Shown here: one piece after another, positions 43,453-51,452 of the stretch
Numbering within the stretch: the first letter of the stretch is position 1
How the letters are laid out: each line of letters starts with the position of its first letter
DNA from: Acidimicrobiia bacterium
GTDB taxonomy: Bacteria > Actinomycetota > Acidimicrobiia > Acidimicrobiales > CAIXPF01
Length of the DNA: 64,000 bases
NCBI GenBank assembly: GCA_947476745.1
Contig: CANJRG010000018.1
Location: forward strand, 1 to 64,000
Direction: 5' to 3'
Program-made: the position numbers and the translations under genes
Notes under the pieces: generated by a model
The model's database searches: none
Seen by the model: the letters and a program-made list of their open reading frames with translations, nothing else
What the model was told of the DNA's origin: nothing

Positions 43453-45936
43453 ATGAAGGCCGTCATCATGGCTGGTGGCGAGGGCTCGCGCCTTCGGCCA
43501 CTCACCTCCAATCTGCCTAAGCCGATGATGCCGCTGGTCAATCGGCCGATGATGGAGCATGTGGTCAACCTGCTGGCCCATCATGGCTTCGACGAGATCG
43601 TGGTCACCGTCGCCTATCTGGCCTCGGCGATCCGCAACTACTTCGGTGACGGGTCCCAGTTCGGGGTGCGGATGGTGTACGCCACCGAGGAGTCGCCGCT
43701 CGGGACCGCAGGTTCGGTGCGTAACGCCATGGACGAACTCCAGGAACGGTTCCTGGTCATCAGCGGTGACGTGCTGACCGACATCGACCTGTCGGCGATC
43801 TGGGCCAGCCACATCGAGAAGGGCGCGCTGGCCACCATCGCGTTGACCCCGGTGGACAACCCGCTCGAGTTCGGCATTGTGATCACCCGGGAGGACGGCT
43901 CGATCGAGCGGTTCCTCGAGAAGCCGTCGTGGGGCCAGGTGTTCTCCGACACCATCAACACCGGAATCTTCGTGCTCGAACCGGAGATTTTCGATTACAT
44001 CCCGGTGGGCCGCCCGGTCGACTTCTCCTCGGAGGTCTTCCCCCACCTGCTCGAGGACGAGCGCCCGCTGTACGGCGCCGTCACCGAGGGCTACTGGGAG
44101 GACGTCGGCACCCTGGGGGCGTACGTCGCCGCCCACAAGGACATCCTCGACGGCAAGGTCGCGGTGGAGATCCCCGGGTTCCGCCTCGCCGACGGGGTGT
44201 GGCTGGGGGAAGGCTCCGAGATCGACCCGTCGGCCCTGATCGAGGGTCCGGCCATCATCGGCGAGAACTGCCGCATCGGCGCCGGCGTGCGCGTGGGCGA
44301 GTACACCGTGCTCGGTGCCAACGTCCGGGTGCGTCGCGACGTCGACCTCGAGCGGGTGGTGATCCACGACAACGCCTACATCGGTGAGGCGGCGCGCCTG
44401 CGTGGCACGGTGGTGGGCCGGGCCTGCGACCTGCGCAAGGGCGTGCGCTGCGAAGACGGCTCGGTGCTCGGCGACGAGTGCTTCGTGGCCGACGAGGCCT
44501 TCATCGGTGCCGACGTGAAGATCTACCCGTTCAAGACGGTGGAGAGCGGCGCCTTCATCACGTCGTCGATCGTGTGGGAGTCGAAGGGCGCCCGCAGCCT
44601 TTTCGGCGCCGAAGGGGTGTCCGGCCTGGCCAACGTGGACATCACCCCCGAGCTGGCCACCCGTCTGGCCTTGGCCTTCGCCACCACGTTGAAGGTCGAT
44701 TCGACGGTGGTCACCTCGCGGGACTCGTCTCGCTCGGCGCGAATGCTGAAGCGGGCGATGATGGCGGGGCTCAACGCCGGGGGCATCAACGTGATCGACC
44801 TCGAGGTGGCCTCGGTGCCGGTCACCCGTTTCCACATCAACACCGGCGCGCCGGTGGGTGGGATGACGATCCGCATCGATGACCGCGATCCGCAGTTGGT
44901 CGCCATCCGGTTCTTCGACACTGCCGGTGCCGACATGTCCGAGGATGCCCAGCGCAAGATCGAACGCTACGTCAACCGTGAGGACTTCCGGCGGGTGCTG
45001 CCCGGCGAGATCGGTGACATCACCTTCGCCCCCCGGGCGCTGGAGAACTACGCCATCTCTCTCGAGGAGACCGTCGACATCCGCACGATCCGTTCCAAGG
45101 CCTTCAAGGTGGTCATCGACTACTCCTACGGCTCCGCCGCCATGGTGATGCCGAACCTGTTCTCCAAGCTCGGCGCCGACGTGCTGGCGGTGAACCCGTT
45201 CGTGTCCACCGCCGGGTTGATTGATTTCGACGCCGAGCAGCACGCCCGGTCGGTCGCCACGCTGGTGCAGGCATCGGGCGCCCACGTCGGGGCGGTCATC
45301 GACCCCGACGGCGAGCGGCTCACCCTGGTCGACGACGAGGGACGGGTGCTGACCGCCACCGAGGCCCTGCTGGCCTTCGTCACCCTGGTGTCGGACCGTC
45401 TCCTCGGCGACCGCATCGCGGTCCCGGTGGGATCGACCCGTCACGTCGAGGAGATCGCCGCGGGTCGCGGGGTCAGCGTGCAGTACACGAAGATGTCCGG
45501 CGCGGCGCTGGCCGACGCCGCGAAGGAGCCCGGAATCGGCTTCGTGGCGAGCCTGGACGGCGGGTTCATTCTGCCCGGCTTCCTGCCGGCGTTCGATGCC
45601 GCGGCGGCGCTGGTGAAGCTGCTCGACCTGTTGGCCCATCACGAGGTGTCGCTGTCGAGCGTGGTGGACCGCCTGCCGCGGGCCCATCTGGCGCACGAGA
45701 CGGTGGTGACCCCGTGGGACGCCAAGGGTGCCGTCATGCGCAGCCTCGTCGAGCAGACCTCCCGGGAGACGGTGCTCGTCGACGGGGTGAAGGTGCTGCA
45801 CGACGGTGGGTGGGTCCTGGTGTTGCCCGACCCGGAGGAGGCGATCACCCACGTGTATGCGGAGGGCAGCAGCGACGCCGATGCTCGTCGCCTCGCCCGC
45901 GAGTACGTTTTGCGGATCCGCCAGCTTGCCCGTTGA
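43453..45936 (+). CDS. Nucleotidyltransferase fused to degenerate phosphomannomutase domain
   Basis: 827 residues. The first 235 form a sugar-phosphate nucleotidyltransferase (MAGGEGSRLRPLTSNLPKP), like mannose-1-phosphate guanylyltransferase. Residues about 250-375 are a left-handed beta-helix of hexapeptide repeats. Residues about 380-827 align with phosphomannomutase/phosphoglucomutase, but TASHNP, whose Ser carries the phosphate, is RIDDRD with D476 at the Ser position; the metal loop is DPDGER and the sugar loop GEXSGH is absent. So the mutase half is probably inactive or does something else. It may supply GDP-mannose or a related donor for the polysaccharide. Confidence 0.88.
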   Translation: MKAVIMAGGEGSRLRPLTSNLPKPMMPLVNRPMMEHVVNLLAHHGFDEIVVTVAYLASAIRNYFGDGSQFGVRMVYATEESPLGTAGSVRNAMDELQERFLVISGDVLTDIDLSAIWASHIEKGALATIALTPVDNPLEFGIVITREDGSIERFLEKPSWGQVFSDTINTGIFVLEPEIFDYIPVGRPVDFSSEVFPHLLEDERPLYGAVTEGYWEDVGTLGAYVAAHKDILDGKVAVEIPGFRLADGVWLGEGSEIDPSALIEGPAIIGENCRIGAGVRVGEYTVLGANVRVRRDVDLERVVIHDNAYIGEAARLRGTVVGRACDLRKGVRCEDGSVLGDECFVADEAFIGADVKIYPFKTVESGAFITSSIVWESKGARSLFGAEGVSGLANVDITPELATRLALAFATTLKVDSTVVTSRDSSRSARMLKRAMMAGLNAGGINVIDLEVASVPVTRFHINTGAPVGGMTIRIDDRDPQLVAIRFFDTAGADMSEDAQRKIERYVNREDFRRVLPGEIGDITFAPRALENYAISLEETVDIRTIRSKAFKVVIDYSYGSAAMVMPNLFSKLGADVLAVNPFVSTAGLIDFDAEQHARSVATLVQASGAHVGAVIDPDGERLTLVDDEGRVLTATEALLAFVTLVSDRLLGDRIAVPVGSTRHVEEIAAGRGVSVQYTKMSGAALADAAKEPGIGFVASLDGGFILPGFLPAFDAAAALVKLLDLLAHHEVSLSSVVDRLPRAHLAHETVVTPWDAKGAVMRSLVEQTSRETVLVDGVKVLHDGGWVLVLPDPEEAITHVYAEGSSDADARRLAREYVLRIRQLAR

Positions 45937-45997
45937 GCTCGACCGTGGCCGTCGCCATTCGCGGTGTGCGACGGGCACAACCCTCAACGTGAACCGA

Positions 45998-46003
45998 TAG
46001 GTT
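45998..46003 (+). promoter_or_regulatory. -10-like TAGGTT upstream of gcvH
   Basis: TAGGTT ends six bases before ATG 46010 with no Shine-Dalgarno sequence. Confidence 0.4.
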
Positions 46004-46009
46004 TGAGCC

Positions 46010-46390
46010 ATGCTTTTCCCCGACGATCTGCGCTACTCGAGCGACCACGAATGGGTTCGCGTCGAGGGTGATGTGATCCGGGTCGGCATCACTGATTACG
46101 CCCAGGACGCCTTGGGCGACGTGGTGTTCGTCGACCTCCCGGCCATCGGGACCTCGGCGTCGACGGGCGACTCCTTCAGCGAGATCGAGTCCACCAAGTC
46201 GGTGAGCGACATCTACGCGCCGATCGCGGGTGAGGTCGTCGAGGTCAACGTGGCGCTGTCCGATGCGCCGGAGCTGGTCAACCAGGATCCCTACGGCGAC
46301 GGTTGGATCTGCGTGCTGCGTCCCGCCGATCCCGCGGCGGTGGCCGGCCTGATGGATGCCGCCGCCTACCAGGCGTTGATCGAGGGTTGA
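46010..46390 (+). CDS. gcvH: Glycine cleavage system H protein
   Basis: Lipoyl carrier that shuttles the aminomethyl group between P and T proteins. 126 residues, with the lipoylated K63 in ESTKSVSDIYAP and the family start RYSSDHEWVRVEG. No gcvP or gcvT is in the window; in Mycobacterium gcvH is likewise separate and followed by garA. It ends five bases before the FHA gene. Confidence 0.96.
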   Translation: MLFPDDLRYSSDHEWVRVEGDVIRVGITDYAQDALGDVVFVDLPAIGTSASTGDSFSEIESTKSVSDIYAPIAGEVVEVNVALSDAPELVNQDPYGDGWICVLRPADPAAVAGLMDAAAYQALIEG

Positions 46391-46394
46391 GGCG

Positions 46395-46865
46395 GTGCCC
46401 GACTCGGTCTGTCCCCGCTGCGGCCATGCGAATGCGTTGCGATCGAACTTCTGCTCGTCCTGCGGGGTCGAGCTGTCCTCACACCCCGAGGACACGGCGA
46501 CGCACGTGGCCGTCGTCGCCGATCCGTCGCCTGCGGTCGCGGTGATCGCCGCAGGCCGGGAGGACGGCGTCCTGGTGGTGACGCGTGGGCCCGATGTCGG
46601 GTCCCGGATCGGTTTGGGCGGCGGTCGGGTGAGCGCCGGCCGCCATCCCGATTCCGATCTGTTCCTCGACGACGTCACGGTGTCGCGCCGTCACGCCGAG
46701 ATCCTCCACGACGGGGGCAGGTACGAGCTCGTCGATCTTGGTTCGCTCAACGGCACCTACGTCAACCGGCGGCGGGTCGAACGGGCCGTGCTGCACGACG
46801 GCGACGAGGTGCAGATCGGTAGGTTCAAGCTGGTGTTTCACGTCGGTACCGGTGAGGGGTCGTGA
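46395..46865 (+). CDS. garA: GarA/OdhI-like FHA protein with N-terminal zinc ribbon
   Basis: 156 residues. The FHA domain carries GRHPDSDLFLDDVTVSRRHAE, LGSLNGTYVNRR and GDEVQIGRFKLVF, nearly identical to mycobacterial GarA, which binds and inhibits 2-oxoglutarate dehydrogenase and controls glutamate dehydrogenases. Instead of the usual N-terminus it has a zinc ribbon (CPRCGHANALRSNFCSSCG). The ETTS phosphorylation motif of GarA is absent; PEDTATHV lies in a comparable place. Its position between gcvH and a MerR gene is the mycobacterial order. Confidence 0.88.
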   Translation: MPDSVCPRCGHANALRSNFCSSCGVELSSHPEDTATHVAVVADPSPAVAVIAAGREDGVLVVTRGPDVGSRIGLGGGRVSAGRHPDSDLFLDDVTVSRRHAEILHDGGRYELVDLGSLNGTYVNRRRVERAVLHDGDEVQIGRFKLVFHVGTGEGS

Positions 46866-48031
46866 GCGTGCCGAATCGTAACCATCTCGCCATCGGCGAG
46901 GTTCTCTCGCTGCTGCAGACGGAGTTCCCCGACGTCACCATCTCCAAGATCCGCTTCCTGGAGAGCCAGGGCCTGATCGACCCGGAGCGGACCCCCTCGG
47001 GCTACCGCAAGTTCTACGACGACGACCTCGCCCGGCTGCGCTGGATCCTGGCCCAGCAGCGTGATCATTTCCTCCCGCTCAAGGTGATCAAGGACCGTCT
47101 CGACGAGGCGATCGCCCTCCAGCTACCCCTCGACGTCGAGCCCGGCCCGGGGTCGACCGAGGCGGAACCGGAGCTGGCCGCCCCTCCTGCGGTGATGGCG
47201 TCTGCGGCCCCTCGGGCTGACGCGTCCGCCAACGGGGGTCGGGGGCCGCGCATCAACGTGTTCACAGCGACCGCTACCTCCCGTCCCGACGTGGCCGCCG
47301 ACGTCGGCCATGTGGCCACCCGCCGGGACCAACCGTCTGCGGCCCCGTCGGGGTCCTCGGGGCTGCCGGATGCGACGACTCCAGCCGCTGCCGGCGAACT
47401 TGAGGTCGCCGGTCCGCCGGATGGTCCCGGTGCGCCAGATCTGCCGGGAACCGAGAAGCCGACGGTCGATCTGCCGGATGCGCAGCCCCAGCCTGCTGCA
47501 GCCATGGCGGGGCCGCCGCACCCGGCCGTCGCTGACGCGTCGCAGGCGGACACCCGGTCCGATTCGGGTGCTGCCGCCGCGACGCGAGCTGCGATGCCCA
47601 CCACCGCCGGCAGTCGGAGCCGACGTCGGGCACCCGCCGGGGCCCATCCTTTCGGGGATCTGACCTCCGCCAGCTTCACGATCGAGGAGTTGTCCGCCGC
47701 CGTGGGCCTCGCGGTGAGCGACCTCGAGGAGCTCGAACGGTACGGGCTGCTCACCTCCCGGCCCCTCAGCCAGGGTCGCCGGTATGGCGATGACGCCGTC
47801 GTAGTGGCCAAGCTGGCGGCTCGCTTTGCGTCCTTCGGGGTGGAGGCACGACACCTGCGCATGTTCAAAGTCGCGGTGGATCGCGAGATTGCCCTCTACG
47901 AGCAGATCGTGGCGCCGTTGGCCCGACACCGCCAGGAGGGCGGTGAGGTTGCCACCGCGCGGCGTTGGGCCGACCTCGACCAGCTCGGCGCCGATCTGCG
48001 CGACGCCCTGTTCCGCCGGCCACTGTCCTGA
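46862..48031 (+). CDS. ftsR: MerR-family regulator, Rv1828/FtsR type
   Basis: 389 residues. An N-terminal MerR-type winged helix (AIGEVLSLLQTEFPDVTISK ... ESQGLIDPERTPSGYRKF) and a second helix-turn-helix-like region near residue 270 (FTIEELSAAVGLAVSDLEEL ... GLLTSRP) are joined by about 150 disordered Ala/Pro/Gly-rich residues. Relatives are about 140 residues shorter. In Corynebacterium FtsR activates ftsZ. GTG 46862 overlaps the garA stop. Confidence 0.85.
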   Translation: MSVPNRNHLAIGEVLSLLQTEFPDVTISKIRFLESQGLIDPERTPSGYRKFYDDDLARLRWILAQQRDHFLPLKVIKDRLDEAIALQLPLDVEPGPGSTEAEPELAAPPAVMASAAPRADASANGGRGPRINVFTATATSRPDVAADVGHVATRRDQPSAAPSGSSGLPDATTPAAAGELEVAGPPDGPGAPDLPGTEKPTVDLPDAQPQPAAAMAGPPHPAVADASQADTRSDSGAAAATRAAMPTTAGSRSRRRAPAGAHPFGDLTSASFTIEELSAAVGLAVSDLEELERYGLLTSRPLSQGRRYGDDAVVVAKLAARFASFGVEARHLRMFKVAVDREIALYEQIVAPLARHRQEGGEVATARRWADLDQLGADLRDALFRRPLS

Positions 48032-48117
48032 CGGTCGCAGCCCCTGTCGTTGCCGGACGGACGGCGGATCGGCGTCGGCATCGCTGGTCCCACGTCGTCG
48101 AGCGCAGAGCGGTGCAG

Positions 48118-48123
48118 TAGGGT
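48118..48123 (+). promoter_or_regulatory. -10-like TAGGGT upstream of the DUF151 gene
   Basis: TAGGGT ends two bases before ATG 48126 but eight before GTG 48132. At the usual leaderless spacing GTG 48132 would be the true start. Confidence 0.4.
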
Positions 48124-48125
48124 CA

Positions 48126-48635
48126 ATGGCCGTGGTGGAAGTCGAGTTGCTCGAGGTTCGGGTCGAGATGCCGGGCAACACTCCAGTGGTGTTGCTGCGT
48201 GAGCGTGAGGGTGCTCGCCGCCTGGTTCCGATACTCATCGGTGACACCGAGGCCCGTGCCATCGTCTTCGCCCTGGATCGGGTGCAGACCCCACGGCCGA
48301 TGACCCACGACCTGTTCCGCGACGTTCTCGAAACCCTCGGCGTCGGTGTTCGCCAGATCGTGGTGACTGAGCTGCGCGAGCGCACGTTCTTCGCCGAGTT
48401 GCACCTCGTCGAGGGGGAGAACGCCTCGGTCGTGTCGGCCAGGCCGTCCGATGCCATTGCCCTGGCGGTGCGCACCGGTTCGCCGATCTTCGTGGCCGAT
48501 GCCGTCATCGACGAGGCGGGCTACGTCGAACCCGAACCCGAGCCGGTACCGGAGACGGCCGCCCAGCCGGACGAAGTGATCGCCCAGTTCAAGGACTTCC
48601 TCGACAACATCAGCCCGGACGACTTCAAACCCTGA
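48126..48635 (+). CDS. DUF151 (bifunctional nuclease) family protein
   Basis: 169 residues: VELLEVRVEMPGNTPVVLLRE, IPILIGDTEARAI-type sequence (here VPILIGDTEARAIVFAL), RPMTHDLFRDVL and SARPSDAIALAVRTGSPIFV are the family blocks, followed by an acidic tail. It is the counterpart of Rv1829 in the gcvH-garA-merR-DUF151-merR block. Plant and archaeal members were described as nucleases; the role in actinomycetes is not settled. The start is ATG 48126 or GTG 48132. Confidence 0.9.
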   Translation: MAVVEVELLEVRVEMPGNTPVVLLREREGARRLVPILIGDTEARAIVFALDRVQTPRPMTHDLFRDVLETLGVGVRQIVVTELRERTFFAELHLVEGENASVVSARPSDAIALAVRTGSPIFVADAVIDEAGYVEPEPEPVPETAAQPDEVIAQFKDFLDNISPDDFKP

Positions 48636-48680
48636 CGGTGGGTGGTCATTCGGACGCGCTGCGGGTTTGACGGCTTGGGG

Positions 48681-48709
48681 TTGAGGTTCGTACCCTGGCC
48701 AGGTAACAC
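48681..48709 (+). promoter_or_regulatory. Candidate MerR-type promoter with operator
   Basis: TTGAGG (48681-48686) and TAACAC (48704-48709) are separated by 17 bp that end in the perfect palindrome CCTGGCCAGG (48694-48703). MerR-family proteins typically bind a dyad between -35 and -10, so autoregulation of the downstream merR gene is plausible. Confidence 0.4.
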
Positions 48710-48766
48710 CTGCGTAATTCCCACCGTGTAATGGTCGGGGGTGCGCCACGTGGAGGAGTCGAGCAG

Positions 48767-49276
48767 ATGAGCCAGCCGGTCGGTAAGGACGAAGCGGGCT
48801 ATTCGGGACGTCGTGCCGCCGAGATCGTGGGGATCACGTATCGCCAGCTCGACTACTGGGCTCGGACCGATCTCATCCGACCGAGCTTGGTCGATGCCGC
48901 AGGGTCAGGTTCCCGGCGTCGTTACTCCTACCGAGACCTTCTCGAGTTGAAGGTGGTCAAGAACCTCCTCGACGCAGGGATCAAGCTCGAATCGGTGCGT
49001 GAGGCATTCACCTACCTGCGCGAGCACCTCGGTGAGGACGTGGCGACGGTCAGCCTGGTCATCTCCGGTCGCCGGTCGGTCCTGGTCCGTACCGGTGAGG
49101 AGATCATCGATCTGCTGCGCGAAGGTCAGGGCGTGCTCAACATCCTGCCCCTGGCCGGGGTCAAGGACGAGGTCGACGCAGCGATCGTGGAGTTCCCCAC
49201 GGGTGACGGCCGCACGGCGGACCGCACAGCTGCGGACGCGGCGAACGGGGAGCTCCGGGTCGCCTCGCAGGTCTGA
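48767..49276 (+). CDS. MerR-family regulator, Rv1830 type
   Basis: 169 residues with an N-terminal MerR winged helix (GYSGRRAAEIVGITYRQLDYW, SRRRYSYRDLLELKVVKNLL) and a C-terminal effector-like part (TVSLVISGRRSVLVRTGEEI). GGAGGA upstream supports ATG 48767. It closes the conserved five-gene block and its Mycobacterium counterpart is Rv1830. A MerR-type operator lies in its own promoter. Confidence 0.9.
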   Translation: MSQPVGKDEAGYSGRRAAEIVGITYRQLDYWARTDLIRPSLVDAAGSGSRRRYSYRDLLELKVVKNLLDAGIKLESVREAFTYLREHLGEDVATVSLVISGRRSVLVRTGEEIIDLLREGQGVLNILPLAGVKDEVDAAIVEFPTGDGRTADRTAADAANGELRVASQV

Positions 49277-49291
49277 CCGTCGTCGGGCCCC

Positions 49292-50749
49292 TCAGTGGGC
49301 GTCGGGCCGGGCTGCCCGCGCCTTGCGGCGAGCGGTCAGGAGACGGGCGACCGCGCTCGAACGAGCGATCTGGCCTTCGGCGACGTAGTGCTCGTGGTTG
49401 GCGTCGATGCGGGGCAGGTCGTAGCGATAGTTGACCATCAGCCCGTAAGACTCCCGCATGCCGATCGGTGTGGGGTTGGCGAGCCAGTTCAGCCGCTCGA
49501 TCTGGGCGCCGTTGGTGAGGTGGAAGTTCGCCACCCGATCGCGTGATCGCCCGGTGCCCTCGCCGACGAGGTACTCGCAGCACAGCCCGACGAGCACGTC
49601 GCGCAGCACCCGGCTGGTGGCCGATTCGGTGGTCCAGGGCGTGGAGAGCACCGCTGCGAGGTCGGCCGGCCCGCTGCCACCGTCGGGGCTGACCTCGCCG
49701 ACGGCGCGGCAGTCCTCGGGGGTGAGCAGCGAGCACTCGGGGTCGCTCAGGGCACGGTCGAGCCAACGGCGGAAGCCGGGGATGGGCGACAGCGTGGCGA
49801 ACTGGTTGAGCCGGGGTAGGTCCCGGGTGAGATCGGCGACGACCTCCTTGATGAGCACGTCTCCGAGGTTCACCCCGCTCAGGCCGGGCTGACAGGCCGA
49901 GATGGAGTAGAAGATCGCCGTGCGGGCCGCCTCGCTGGCGCCGATCGGCGCGCTCACGTCGAGCAGACTGACCACCTCTGCCGCCATGTCCTTGAGCAGC
50001 GCCACCTCGACGAAGATCAGCGGCTCGTCGGGCATCCCCGGGTGAATGAACGCGTAACAGCGCCGATCGTGGTCGTCGAGGCGATTCTTCAGATCGTTCC
50101 AGCTGGTGATCTCGTGTACCGACTCGTACTCGATGAGCTTCTCGAGCAGAGAGGCCGGGCTGTCCCAGGTGATGCGGCGCAGCTCGAGCAAGCCGGGTGG
50201 GAACAGACGGGACAGCACCTGGTGCAGATCCGTGTCCAGCGGGGCGAGTCGAGGCTCGGTGGGCAGCAGGGCCAGCAGCTCCGCCCGCAGGTCCACCGAC
50301 AGCTTGACACCCCCGGCCAGCCCGCACAGCAGCTCGAAGAGGTGTTCCCAACGAGCCGCGGTGGCTCGCCGCACTCGGGCCAATACCTCGAGTTGGTCCG
50401 CCGACAGGCGTGGCTGGTCGTCGGTGGCGCCCGGTTCGCCGTCGGCGATCAGCGCGTGCGCGAGGTCGCCGGCGGCCATTCGCACTACGGCGGGGTCGGG
50501 TCCGAACTGGTCGACCAGGAGCAGGAAGAACCGCAGCAGACCGGCCCGGTCCAACGTGACCACAAGGGTGGCCACCTCGGCGGCTCGGGTGCGTACGGTT
50601 ACGCCGCTGACCCGCGGGTCGAGGCAGGCTTCGATGCGCTCACGCAGCCGCTGCAGTTCCCGGTCGGTGAGGTGCTCAACCGGACGCGAATGACGACGGA
50701 ACCGCGCCGCGGCCTCTTCGAGGCTCGCCCGGACTCGTTCGAGGGCCAC
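49292..50749 (-). CDS. Malonyl-CoA decarboxylase
   Basis: 485 residues of the MCD family: WDSPASLLEKLIEYESVHEI, FYSISACQPGLSGVNLG with the catalytic Ser, FATLSPIPGFRRWL, and VANFHLTNGA with the catalytic His. It converts malonyl-CoA to acetyl-CoA, which fits malonate use or control of malonyl-CoA. No malonyl-CoA ligase is adjacent. GTG 50749 lies seven bases after the stop of the DUF4193-like gene upstream, so they may be co-transcribed. Confidence 0.92.
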   Translation of the reverse strand: MALERVRASLEEAAARFRRHSRPVEHLTDRELQRLRERIEACLDPRVSGVTVRTRAAEVATLVVTLDRAGLLRFFLLLVDQFGPDPAVVRMAAGDLAHALIADGEPGATDDQPRLSADQLEVLARVRRATAARWEHLFELLCGLAGGVKLSVDLRAELLALLPTEPRLAPLDTDLHQVLSRLFPPGLLELRRITWDSPASLLEKLIEYESVHEITSWNDLKNRLDDHDRRCYAFIHPGMPDEPLIFVEVALLKDMAAEVVSLLDVSAPIGASEAARTAIFYSISACQPGLSGVNLGDVLIKEVVADLTRDLPRLNQFATLSPIPGFRRWLDRALSDPECSLLTPEDCRAVGEVSPDGGSGPADLAAVLSTPWTTESATSRVLRDVLVGLCCEYLVGEGTGRSRDRVANFHLTNGAQIERLNWLANPTPIGMRESYGLMVNYRYDLPRIDANHEHYVAEGQIARSSAVARLLTARRKARAARPDAH

Positions 50750-50756
50750 AGATCAC

Positions 50757-51269
50757 TCAGCCGATGCCGGCCGGTACCTCGATCGGATCGCCGCATTGCG
50801 GGCAGCTTGCGGTGCGGCGCACGGTCTTGGCGTTGACCAGCAGGAAACACGACGGGCAAGGAAACTCGAACTCTTTGCGTTGGGGGAGTTCGCCGTCATC
50901 GGTGACGACGACCTGCGCTTCCTGCTCCTCGTCCTCTTCGTCCTCGTCGTGGGTGGCGAGGCGGTCCTTGAGGATCGTGTCGAGGTCGGCTTCGACGTCG
51001 TCGCTCTCCTCCTCTTCCTCCTCCTCCTCCTCATCGGCGCTGCGGGCTCGCGGTCGAGCCGGAACGAGCACGACGTCCTCGTCCTCGTCGTCGACCACGA
51101 CGCCGGCGTCGCCGTCATCGAGGTCGTCTTCGATGCCCGGATCGAGCTCCTCGTCGAGTTCCAGCTCGTCTTCGTCGGGCTCGAGTTCCTCGTCGAGCTC
51201 CTCCTCGGGAGGGCCCTCCTCGAAGTCGGCGCCGATGTCGTCGTCGTCGTCGTCAGTCATGTCTGCCAT
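50757..51269 (-). CDS. DUF4193-like acidic zinc-ribbon protein
   Basis: 170 residues. After MADM come runs of Asp and Glu (more than a third of the protein), then a C-terminal zinc ribbon with FPCPSCFLLVNAKTV and SCPQCGDPIEV. The acidic body and CxSCFL pattern resemble the actinobacterial DUF4193 family, of unknown function. Relatives are about 100 residues; this one is longer mainly by Asp/Glu runs. ATG 51260 is an alternative start. TAGTAT on the minus strand at 51326-51331 could be its -10 element. Confidence 0.6.
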   Translation of the reverse strand: MADMTDDDDDDIGADFEEGPPEEELDEELEPDEDELELDEELDPGIEDDLDDGDAGVVVDDEDEDVVLVPARPRARSADEEEEEEEEESDDVEADLDTILKDRLATHDEDEEDEEQEAQVVVTDDGELPQRKEFEFPCPSCFLLVNAKTVRRTASCPQCGDPIEVPAGIG

Positions 51270-51340
51270 CCATCGCAGCGTGCCGTGGCCGCCGCCGAAC
51301 TCTTCGTCCCGGCCACGACGGGCGCATACTAGGGGGTGGC

Positions 51341-51357
51341 CGTGCCTACACGGCACG
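51341..51357. terminator. Small hairpin after aroC
   Basis: CGTGCC-TACAC-GGCACG, a perfect six-base-pair stem with a five-base loop, lies 95 bp after the aroC stop and just upstream of a possible -10 of the DUF4193-like gene. It could terminate aroC transcripts or act as an operator. Confidence 0.35.
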
Positions 51358-51452
51358 ATCTCGGTGAATTCCTCGTTGCATGGTCGTTGCCACGTCGGAC
51401 GAGCCGCGACCCGACGAGGCCCGCCGTCGGGTGCTGACTCGACGCTGTCGGC

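Noticed and set aside
41554-46011. A 4.4-kb open frame on the minus strand opposite the amidohydrolase, pgsA, sugar-nucleotide fusion and gcvH genes
   Set aside because: Its translation is His/Gly/Gln-rich with no domain, while the plus strand carries five complete conserved genes; long antisense frames are expected at this GC content.
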